NCBI GenBank assembly: GCA_963709995.1
Contig: CAVPYN010000005.1
Span: 124,001 to 188,000 of the forward strand
Direction: 5' to 3'
DNA length: 64,000 nucleotides
DNA from: JAUIIK01 sp963709995
Lineage (GTDB): Bacteria; Chloroflexota; Chloroflexia; Thermomicrobiales; CFX8
Positions 17,369-24,324 of the stretch are shown piece after piece. A program made the translations under genes and the position numbers. How positions within the stretch are numbered: the first letter of the stretch is position 1; each line of letters begins with the position of its first letter. The notes beneath the pieces are model-generated. The model saw only the letters and a list, made by a program, of their open reading frames with translations, was not told the DNA's origin and ran no database searches.

Positions 17369-18013
17369 ATGACGATTATTCGTGCCGATGCCTGGGCCAT
17401 ACGGGCGGGACGGATGAACGAGGTCCATGAGTTCGCCCGGAAGATGAAACCAATGATTCGGAGGCACGGCGGCGCGTCACCCCGGCTCATGCGCACAGCC
17501 ATCGGCGGGCCTGGAAGCGGCATCGCCTACGGCGAGATCGAATTCGCTGATCTTGAGTCGCACGGCCGGGTCATCGGCAACATGCAGGCTGATGAAGAAG
17601 TCTGGCGAGTCATCGAGCAATTCTACTCCAGCGACGGGCCAGTCAATCGCTACGAAATGGCGCTTATCGAAGTGCTTGCCGATCTCTGCAAGCGAACCGA
17701 GAGCACTCCCGGTTGTGTCGAGATCATCCGCACCTTCCGGATCGCCCCCGAACACCTCGAAAAATACGTCGCGCTCGCCAGCGAACTGGCGGGCTACGCC
17801 GACCAGCACAACGCTCGCTTGCGCATCCTACAGGGCCTCAGTGGACGCTTCACCGGCCAGACAAGCCAGGTCGTCGAGTTGCCCGACATGCCAGCCTTTG
17901 GTCGCTACATCGACGACCTTTCGTCGAAACCCGCGATCAGCGACCTTACGAGTCAATTGGGAGAAATCGCCGAACAGGTGGACGCCAGTCTTCACATTGA
18001 GGTCATGGTGTAG
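17369..18013 (+). CDS. Tandem-duplicated dimeric alpha-beta barrel protein, paralogue 4
   Basis: A 214-residue two-domain protein only 12 bases after paralogue 3, with AAAGGAGT before its ATG. Domain 1 starts MTIIRADAWAIRAGRMNEV, where the usual PG turn has become AG, and has the turn IGGPGSGIAYGEIEF. Domain 2 starts with VEIIRTFRIAPEHLEKYV. The tight spacing to its neighbour shows they share a message. It has diverged more than paralogues 2 and 3 in the first turn, suggesting different ligands or partners across the set. Confidence 0.75.
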   Translation: MTIIRADAWAIRAGRMNEVHEFARKMKPMIRRHGGASPRLMRTAIGGPGSGIAYGEIEFADLESHGRVIGNMQADEEVWRVIEQFYSSDGPVNRYEMALIEVLADLCKRTESTPGCVEIIRTFRIAPEHLEKYVALASELAGYADQHNARLRILQGLSGRFTGQTSQVVELPDMPAFGRYIDDLSSKPAISDLTSQLGEIAEQVDASLHIEVMV

Positions 18014-18061
18014 AGAGCAAGGAATAGGCAACAGGGAACAGTAGAAGAAGGGACAGAATCG

Positions 18062-18403
18062 ATGTCGACTTCGAACGGACGAATGGTGCGGTCGATCTGG
18101 AGCGTTGAGGTGAAGCCGGGCAAGATGGGCGAGTTGCTGAACACGATCGCGGAGAAGGGCCCACTTGCCGAACGTGTCTGGGGCAGCCGTTCCCAGATCC
18201 TGCGAACGACGGTCGGAGGCGCGCTGAGTGGCACGGTCGTCTTCGTCACCGATTTCCAGAACATGGCCGGCTTCGGCGACTGCTTCGACCGGGCACAGAA
18301 TGACGAAGAGTGGCTCGAATTCCTGGCCTGGTTCAACGGCCCGGATTCGCCAGCCATCACCCAGTCGATCATGCTGATGACCGACATCACGCCGGGCAGT
18401 TGA
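18062..18403 (+). CDS. Single-domain dimeric alpha-beta barrel protein, paralogue 5
   Basis: A 113-residue, one-domain version of the repeated fold, 48 bases after paralogue 4. It opens MRSI-like after a short tail (VRSIWSVEVKPGKMGELL) and contains the turn VGGALSGTVVFVTDF and the helix start NMAGFGDCF. It is half the length of the other five, so it would need to dimerise to make the closed barrel that the two-domain paralogues could form alone. This makes the gene a useful reference for the domain boundary. Function unknown. Confidence 0.72.
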   Translation: MSTSNGRMVRSIWSVEVKPGKMGELLNTIAEKGPLAERVWGSRSQILRTTVGGALSGTVVFVTDFQNMAGFGDCFDRAQNDEEWLEFLAWFNGPDSPAITQSIMLMTDITPGS

Positions 18404-18464
18404 CGCCTTGGCAGAACTGAATTTCAACTTGCATCATCTAGCTTCTACCTGAGAGGAAAGGCCA

Positions 18465-19130
18465 GTGACAGTCATGTCAGTCGTGACCTGGCGGGTGAAA
18501 CCGGGACGCATGGACGATTTCCTGACAAACGCAAGTCAGGCGCAAGAGGTTATCCTGCGCCTTGCGACAGGACTGAACGAGCACCGCTACTGGCGGCGCG
18601 TGGTCGGCGGGCCGCTAACCGGCGATGTGCTGGCGACGTTCACCTATGACAGCCTCACCGACTGGGCGACAACAGTCGAGCGTGAAGCGGCAGATCCGGA
18701 CTTCAACGCGCTGGTAGCCCAGGGGTCGGGTCCCGACGCACCCGCCGAACTGATGGCGCGCACCGTCTGGGCGGAGATCTTCGAAGCTTCCGGCGACCGC
18801 GCCGGGTCGGTTATGCAGGCAAGCATCGGGCGGGTCAAGCCCGGAAGATATCAGGACTACATCGGCATGCTCGGCAAGCTCAACGACCTCGCGATGAGGC
18901 ACGGTGCTTTGCGTATCCGCCACGGACAGGCGATCGTTGGCGGTCCGGCCACCGGCGCCGTAGCCGTGACCGGCGAATTCGCCGATATGGCCGACTTCGG
19001 ACAGGCCTGGCAGAATCGCAACAGCGATCCGGAATTCTCTCAAACGGTTGCCGCGCTCACCGCCCCCGACGGACCGGTGACACCTGACGGCGGGATCAGC
19101 ATCTTGAGTGAGATCCGGCTCGATAGATGA
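18465..19130 (+). CDS. Tandem-duplicated dimeric alpha-beta barrel protein, paralogue 6
   Basis: A 221-residue two-domain protein starting with GTG at 18465, just after GAGAGGAAAG. Domain 1 begins SVVTWRVKPGRMDDFLTN with the turn VVGGPLTGDVLATFTY; domain 2 begins ASIGRVKPGRYQDYIGML with the turn IVGGPATGAVAVTGEF. The two halves are more alike than in the other paralogues, with VKPGR and VGGPxTG in both, so it may be closest to the original duplication. It is the last intact gene of the run; a broken formyltransferase-like fragment follows. Confidence 0.75.
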   Translation: MTVMSVVTWRVKPGRMDDFLTNASQAQEVILRLATGLNEHRYWRRVVGGPLTGDVLATFTYDSLTDWATTVEREAADPDFNALVAQGSGPDAPAELMARTVWAEIFEASGDRAGSVMQASIGRVKPGRYQDYIGMLGKLNDLAMRHGALRIRHGQAIVGGPATGAVAVTGEFADMADFGQAWQNRNSDPEFSQTVAALTAPDGPVTPDGGISILSEIRLDR

Positions 19131-19166
19131 ACTAACCGCCAGAGCGTCTCACCCGTCTTATCCAGG

Positions 19167-19642
19167 GTGCCATACGCAGCAGGCAGCCCTGCCACACCCT
19201 TCGCCCTGACGTCCTGGCCAGATGCTACATCACTACTCCAGCCTCGTCTTGTCCGGGCTATCGAAGAGAGCTTCGCGGAGACTCTCGCACGCATTGCGGC
19301 CGGTGACCCAGGGAGGCCCCAGGACGAGTCGCAAGTCACCTTCGCAGGTGGAGAGTTCGAGCCGGAATTTCGGGAGATCGATTGGGCACAACCAGCGCGA
19401 AAGACATTTATCAAGGTACGCGCCTGGCATGGCTATCGCGCCGCGGTCACGTCGCGTTTGGCGACATCGATGGTCAGCGCTACTTGATCACCGCCACGAA
19501 ACTGGTCCGCGAGATGTCGCATGACCTACCGCCCGGCAGCGTGATCGATCGGCGTGATAACGGCGCATTGCTTATCCAGTGCGGTGATGGCCCGCTGGAG
19601 ATACTTGAATGGCAGCCGATACCTGATGCCAGAAGCAACTGA
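19167..19642 (+). pseudogene. Formyltransferase (Fmt-like) C-terminal fragment, frameshifted
   Basis: Two overlapping frames together read like the end of a methionyl-tRNA formyltransferase-type protein. The first (19167 to about 19450) has the linker-like LARIAAGDPGRPQDESQVTF and then REIDWAQPARKTFIKVRAW, matching the idW-pA-I-RA region that joins the catalytic and C-terminal domains. The second (about 19440-19642) carries the OB-like end GQRYLITATKLV, LPPGSVIDRRD and ALLIQCGDGPLEILEWQP. A change of frame near 19440-19455 joins them. The whole N-terminal formyltransferase domain is missing. It follows paralogue 6 by a few dozen bases. This may be a remnant, or a C-terminal-only gene with a sequence error. 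Confidence 0.5.
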
Positions 19643-19662
19643 CGCGAGTAGTCTATCGTCGC

Positions 19663-20919
19663 CTACCGGCGTAGAACGTCGGCATCATCCAGTTGCGCGG
19701 ACGAAACCGGATCGGATGGCTCTTCCAACTCCCAGGCATGTTCGAGCGCCAGGAGGCCGGACTGGCCAAGATCGGAGGGACGGACGTCGACGAGCGTTTC
19801 GGCGCGATCGATCAGCTGACCTGCGGCGTCATGGAGGCTGGCGACGAGCCTCAACTGGCCGCGGCCAAGCGGCAGGCGGTCGATCAGCAGCCGGGCCATG
19901 CGGCTATCAGGCGCGTCATCGCCGTCCCGTCGCAGGGCATGTTCGGCGACCGGCAGGCTATCCGGCAGGACGGAGCTTGACGACCAGAGGTTCGTGCCGC
20001 CAATCCGGTCGAGGTCGATCTGCAACGTCAGCCCGGCCGGCGACCGGCCCGCCGGCACGCGGATCAGCGCCTCGACCCTGAGCGGCTGCCCGCCCACGAC
20101 CTCTTCAGTCGCGAAACGGTACTCGTCCAGCGCGCGTACCCGCAGCAGCCGGAAGGGCTGGTCGCCAGTGTGGAGCATCTGCTCGTAATGGTCGATCACA
20201 TCGTTCGCCGCGCCAATGTCGGTCAGGTGGCCATCGACGATCAGCGCCGCGCGGTCGCAGAAATCACGGACGATGTCGGCGTCGTGGGAGACGAAGAGGA
20301 TCGTCGTGCCTCTCGACTTCAAACCATCCAGCGCTTGGAAGCACTTTTGCTGGAACGCGGAATCACCGACCGCCAGCACCTCATCGATGACCAGAATCGA
20401 GGGGTCCATGTTGACGGCGATGCCGAAGCCGAGCCGGGCAAACATGCCCGAGGAGTAATGCTTCACCGGAGTGTCGACGAAGCGCTCCAGTTCGGCGAAA
20501 CGGACGATCTCCTCGTACTTGCGCCGCATGTCCTTCCGGGAAAACCCGTAGAGGCTACCGTTCAGAAAGATGTTGTCGCGACCGGATAGCTCCGGGTGGA
20601 AACCGGCGCCCAGCTCGAGCATTGCATAGGTGCGGCCATTGACGATGACCTTCCCTTCGGAGGGTTCCAGAATGCGCGTCACCAGCTTCAACAGCGTCGA
20701 CTTGCCTGCGCCGTTGCGCCCGACCAGACCAAACGTCTCGCCCTGACGGATCCCGAAGGTGACATTGCGCAACGCCCAGAACTCCTCGGCACGTCCTCGG
20801 GTGCGGAACAGCCCGATGAACCAGTCCTGGAAGGACGAGCGCCGTTCGTGGTGGAGGATGAAGCGACGGGAGACATCCTGGAACTCGATCGCATAGTTGC
20901 CGTTCTCGCGCTGGGCCAT
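19663..20919 (-). CDS. ABC transporter ATP-binding protein, Wzt/TagH type
   Basis: A 418-residue ATPase for export of a surface polysaccharide or teichoic-acid-like polymer. Walker A is GLVGRNGAGKST (about residues 64-75), the signature is YSSGMFARLGFGIA, and Walker B is ILVIDEVLAVGD, the wording specific to the Wzt/TagH/RfbE branch. After about residue 255 a C-terminal beta-rich extension of some 160 residues follows, where Wzt proteins bind the glycan end. Its ATG overlaps the stop of the permease gene by one base (TAATG), so the two are coupled. No glycosyltransferases are nearby, so the exported glycan is made elsewhere. Confidence 0.92.
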   Translation of the reverse strand: MAQRENGNYAIEFQDVSRRFILHHERRSSFQDWFIGLFRTRGRAEEFWALRNVTFGIRQGETFGLVGRNGAGKSTLLKLVTRILEPSEGKVIVNGRTYAMLELGAGFHPELSGRDNIFLNGSLYGFSRKDMRRKYEEIVRFAELERFVDTPVKHYSSGMFARLGFGIAVNMDPSILVIDEVLAVGDSAFQQKCFQALDGLKSRGTTILFVSHDADIVRDFCDRAALIVDGHLTDIGAANDVIDHYEQMLHTGDQPFRLLRVRALDEYRFATEEVVGGQPLRVEALIRVPAGRSPAGLTLQIDLDRIGGTNLWSSSSVLPDSLPVAEHALRRDGDDAPDSRMARLLIDRLPLGRGQLRLVASLHDAAGQLIDRAETLVDVRPSDLGQSGLLALEHAWELEEPSDPVSSAQLDDADVLRR

Positions 20920-21698
20920 TAGATGTGCTCTCCGAGGTGCGGGCTTACCCGGTTGAAGAGCAGCACGCCGATAATCACCAGGATCAGGCTCTGGATCAAC
21001 GTCCGCAACATGAAGAGCGGGTCGGGCACGCCGCCGTAGTAGAGAATCGTATGCAACTCGGCGATGATCGAGGCCATCGGGTTCAGCCAGTACATCAGTT
21101 GCTCGTAATCCGGCGCGACGTCCTCAACCCGGTAGAAGATCGGCGTCAGGAAGAACCATGCCGTCAGGCCGACCTCGATCAACACGCTGGTGTCGCGGAA
21201 ATAGACGTACATCGCGGCCAGGATCAGCGTCAGGCCGATCAGGAAGATCGCCTGGACCACCCAGATGACCGGGATGTAGAGGATCCAGGGGGTAAACGTC
21301 ATCTGATCGATCCCCATGAAGATGAAGATCACCGGGAAGGCAAGCAGGTAGTGCGCCATGTTGGCGAAGACAACCGATGTAGGCAGGACGACTCTCGGGA
21401 AATAGACCTTGTTGATCAACGGGGCGTTCTCGATCAGCGATTTCGTGCCGGTCGAAACGCTCGCGGCGGTCCAGTTCCAGGCCAGCAACCCGGTCATCAC
21501 GAAGACGCCGAAGTTCTCGATGGTTTGCCCGAGCAACTGGGTAAAGACGATGGTGAAGACGATCGTCATCAGCAGGGGATTGAGCAAGGACCAGACGAAA
21601 CCGAGGACCGAGTTCTTGTAGCGAACCTTCAGGTCCTTGGTGACAAGGTTGTAGAGCAGGCTCCGGTAATTGAAGATCTCAACGGCCTGGGAGGCCAT
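20919..21698 (-). CDS. ABC-2 type permease, Wzm/TagG polysaccharide exporter
   Basis: A 259-residue integral membrane protein with six hydrophobic segments. The N-terminal DLKVRYKNSVLGFVWSLLNP is the hallmark of Wzm/TagG/RfbA permeases: an amphipathic helix, then KxRYKxSxLGxxWxxLxP. FYRVEDVAPDYEQLMYWLNP and the final LFNRVSPHLGEHI also fit. It pairs with the coupled ATPase to move a lipid-linked polysaccharide across the membrane. Confidence 0.92.
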   Translation of the reverse strand: MASQAVEIFNYRSLLYNLVTKDLKVRYKNSVLGFVWSLLNPLLMTIVFTIVFTQLLGQTIENFGVFVMTGLLAWNWTAASVSTGTKSLIENAPLINKVYFPRVVLPTSVVFANMAHYLLAFPVIFIFMGIDQMTFTPWILYIPVIWVVQAIFLIGLTLILAAMYVYFRDTSVLIEVGLTAWFFLTPIFYRVEDVAPDYEQLMYWLNPMASIIAELHTILYYGGVPDPLFMLRTLIQSLILVIIGVLLFNRVSPHLGEHI

Positions 21699-21816
21699 GG
21701 ATGGGTGCTCCCCGCGTGCTAATTCAATTGCTCCGCGACCGCCAGCGCGCGCCAGCGGACACTAGAGTATGGCGCAGGCGGGTCGTCGAAACCAACTTTT
21801 GCCGGGAGAAGCAAGG

Positions 21817-22224
21817 TCAGGCAGCTTGCAGGACCAGCCGGTCGGTGGCTCGCACTGCTTTCAGAACCTCGTCGCGGAGCACGTCGTCATCCAGTTCACG
21901 GTGTAGCATCCCGAACAGGCCGTCGCCGGAGAGTTCGATGTGATTCAATGCGCCGCGGCCCCGCGCCAGGCAGACGACCCCGAAGCGATCGCCGACCCTG
22001 GAGTAGCGCAACATGTCTAGCAGGGAGAAGGTGTCGCCAGCGCCAAAGAGGGAGTCGAAGATGATCAGATCCGGCCGCCAGGAGCGGTTCATCTCCAGGG
22101 CGGAATCGGCGTCGGACACCGCGCGGAAATCGGCGACGGTCGCGAGAATCGACGTCGCGCGGGCGACGAACCCCGGGTCATCATCAACCAGCAATACACG
22201 ACTTGTGGTTCGGTCACTATCCAT
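21817..22224 (-). CDS. Atypical response-regulator receiver protein
   Basis: A stand-alone receiver-like domain of 135 residues from ATG 22224, which has GGAGG just upstream; the open frame to 22413 is longer but lacks a better start. The acidic pocket VLLVDDDPGF is present, and DLIIFDSLF supplies the putative phospho-Asp. However, the conserved Thr/Ser strand (here GVVCLARGRG) and the Lys-Pro loop are not recognisable, so phosphorylation switching may be altered. No output domain is attached. It lies near the Wzm/Wzt genes and may regulate by protein-protein contact. Confidence 0.7.
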   Translation of the reverse strand: MDSDRTTSRVLLVDDDPGFVARATSILATVADFRAVSDADSALEMNRSWRPDLIIFDSLFGAGDTFSLLDMLRYSRVGDRFGVVCLARGRGALNHIELSGDGLFGMLHRELDDDVLRDEVLKAVRATDRLVLQAA

Positions 22225-22486
22225 TGCATCCTCCACGACGCCGGGCCACATCCCAACGCGGTTGCGGCCTCCAACTACCCTTTCAGTTTCCGCAAGCCCG
22301 CCCGTCCGGGCAACACCCCGATAGTCTCGGAGATGTCCGGGACAGCCAGCGAAAAAGTCGCACCATTGCGTCCACTTCGCAGGACCAATGGCATGGACGT
22401 ACGCCGGTCGCACCGAGGCAGCCGGATGGCTTGTCTAGAGCGAACAGTTCAGAGGGCGACCTTCGCCGCCATGAGCGGTCCAGAAG

Positions 22487-22858
22487 TTGATTGGGAAATA
22501 CCCCCACTATCTGAGACAAGCGGGCCTGACGCCCTCCGATTGGCCCATCCACTCGCGACGCTTCCTTGACGAGTCCGGTGACCTCGTCATGCTCAACCGG
22601 CTGCTCGGACAGCGCCGGTTGGAGACGACGGCGATCTATACCCAGCCGTCGCTGGAAGAGATGGCGGAGTCGTTGGAACGGAGTGGGGGGGACGAAATGC
22701 CGCCTCGCAAGACCCTACGGACCAACTTCATCCGCCCCTCGATGTTTTGCCACTCTACAAACGCCCCCTCAGCTACGTCGACGTCCGAAACCAGCAGACT
22801 CAAACGAGTTATCGAGTTACTAAGGGGCGACCATATACCAGCAACGAACTCAAAATGA
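22487..22858 (+). pseudogene. Tyrosine recombinase (XerC/D-type integrase) C-terminal remnant
   Basis: The frame reads like the end of a phage/Xer-type integrase: YLRQAGLTPSDWPIHSRRFL, then DESGDLVMLNRLLGQRRLET and TAIYTQPSLEEMAESLER. The last part holds the catalytic Tyr of the TxxYTxPS motif, and LLGQ replaces the usual LLGH, so a conserved His is lost. The normal HxLRHTFATRLL segment is shortened to HSRRFL, which removes part of the active site. The N-terminal core-binding domain is absent. After about residue 70 the frame runs on into unrelated sequence. It marks the edge of the RHS accessory region and is surely inactive. Confidence 0.7.
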
Positions 22859-23151
22859 CTCCAACAAGGGTTGGGGGGAGTGTCGAATCAGTATCACCGA
22901 GAATCAGCACCAAAGATACGTACCACAACGCAATGGCTAGTGCGTGTGCTGGCCATTGCAATCGGCCCAAAAGGAAGGGGCCGTTGGGCAACTAAGGCGA
23001 CTAGGCTCGCCAGCGCCGCTGCGATGAAGACATCTGCAAAGAGCATCTCGAGCCTACTAACTGTGAGAACCTCAACAGATAGCCAAGCTAGGGCACTGAC
23101 CAAGACCATGACACCCGCATACCAAGCGACCTCTAATGCTACATGCTTCAC
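22809..23151 (-). pseudogene. Small membrane protein, apparently frameshifted
   Basis: Two overlapping minus-strand frames together make a plausible four-helix membrane protein. The first (23151 to about 22950) has WYAGVMVLVSALAWLSVEVL and FIAAALASLVALVAQ. The second (to 22809) continues with HALAIALWYVSLVLIL and LVGVILSSLLVYG. A frame change near 22955-22980 would join them. The hydrophobic pattern breaks off in the first frame exactly where it begins in the second, which is the reason for the joined call. No family recognised. It lies between the integrase remnant and the RHS island. Confidence 0.4.
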
Positions 23152-23235
23152 AACGCATTACCTCGAAGATGACAAACTCGCCAAGCCGCGCCGCTGGTTT
23201 CAGAGTAATCCAACAAGATCCATTCCATTCCGGTT

Positions 23236-23676
23236 CTATCTCACCGATGGAATCGTTGGAACCAGACTTGGATCGAAGCTGGTAAGAGAAGAAGCATCTG
23301 TCGCACTTGGTCCACCAAGCCCAGGCTGCGTAGCTGAAGGCTCGCCGCCATATAGTGGTCCACCCTCACCGAATATCGCACAGGCCGCATCTCTGCCATA
23401 CTTATCTCCACCCACCTGCCTCCAGAGTATGTTGCCGAAATCTGCAAGTTGACTGAAAAGTACTGCGGTAAGCAATAGTAGGACTCCGGCCAAGAGCAGT
23501 GCGCCAGCAGTGGGCTTCGATATATGGTCATCGCCTCCGGTCCAGACAAAGATACTGAGTAAGGCCAAATTGGGGATGGCCGGTACGCCTAACCTGCAGC
23601 CTAGCGCCGCGATTCCGTCCGGAGCCCCCTTATTGTCAATTTGCGTCGTATACAGCGACGCCAGTGTGACATACAA
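23236..23676 (-). CDS. Hypothetical membrane protein (146 residues)
   Basis: A 146-residue frame with two hydrophobic segments (about PNLALLSIFVW and AGALLLAGVLLLLTAVLF), followed by a Gly/Ser/Pro-rich soluble tail of about 60 residues. It sits 22 bases beyond the stop of the 203-residue candidate immunity gene on the same strand. I do not recognise a family. It could be an accessory membrane or immunity-type protein of the RHS island. Ribosome-binding site not obvious, so the start is uncertain. Confidence 0.4.
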   Translation of the reverse strand: MYVTLASLYTTQIDNKGAPDGIAALGCRLGVPAIPNLALLSIFVWTGGDDHISKPTAGALLLAGVLLLLTAVLFSQLADFGNILWRQVGGDKYGRDAACAIFGEGGPLYGGEPSATQPGLGGPSATDASSLTSFDPSLVPTIPSVR

Positions 23677-23698
23677 CCTGCTAAACTAAGTCGCACTC

Positions 23699-24310
23699 TC
23701 AGATAACGTAGCCCTCTCCATCGTAGGCCCCAACGAAGAGCGCGCTGGCCTCAGCAGCCAGGTTTTCGATATCTTGAGGTGACAGTTGACCTGACGAATT
23801 CGATAGCCGGTCTTGCGGCATACGCGTAAGGACTCCGCCGAACTGCCATATCGTGAACATAGCTGATTCCACGGCATGCACGATACGCGGTAGATCTCCA
23901 GCATCTCGATGAGTCAACAAGAAGTAGCGCTCTCGCCCACAATGGAGATAAGCGAGCTCGGGCTCCAGCGGAGATACGCTGCCACCGTCAACTGTCAACG
24001 TTTCCTGCATCAAGCAAACATGAGATTCCTTCTCCAGGTGCCTCGAAATCACGCTGACCAGATCGTCTATCAAGTCGGGTCCCCGGATCTCGTCAAGGTA
24101 CATCAGGATCGACTCTCGGAAGCGGGTCAGATCAACTTCTCCGGACGATAGCGAGGCCGGTACGCGTGTCGAGATCACCCCTGGCCGATGCTCGAACACC
24201 TCGAGCACCTTCGTTAGGAGTGCAGAACAGTTCTGAAGATACTGCTCGATATGGGCGGCAGCCTCATCTCCCAATTCGACGCTCACGTTACGGCTTTCCA
24301 AAGAGGTCAC
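23699..24310 (-). CDS. Hypothetical protein; candidate immunity protein for the second RHS tip
   Basis: A 203-residue, acidic, probably soluble protein with no signal peptide or membrane helix and no family that I recognise. It starts 14 bases after the stop of the truncated RHS gene, the standard place for the immunity protein of a polymorphic toxin. Long helical segments (VELGDEAAAHIEQYLQNC, LIDDLVSVISRHLEKE) alternate with strand-like stretches. Base composition looks lower in GC than the core genes, as expected for an exchangeable module. The immunity role is inferred from position only. Confidence 0.55.
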   Translation of the reverse strand: MTSLESRNVSVELGDEAAAHIEQYLQNCSALLTKVLEVFEHRPGVISTRVPASLSSGEVDLTRFRESILMYLDEIRGPDLIDDLVSVISRHLEKESHVCLMQETLTVDGGSVSPLEPELAYLHCGRERYFLLTHRDAGDLPRIVHAVESAMFTIWQFGGVLTRMPQDRLSNSSGQLSPQDIENLAAEASALFVGAYDGEGYVI

Positions 24311-24324
24311 CTACGTTTCGGTCA

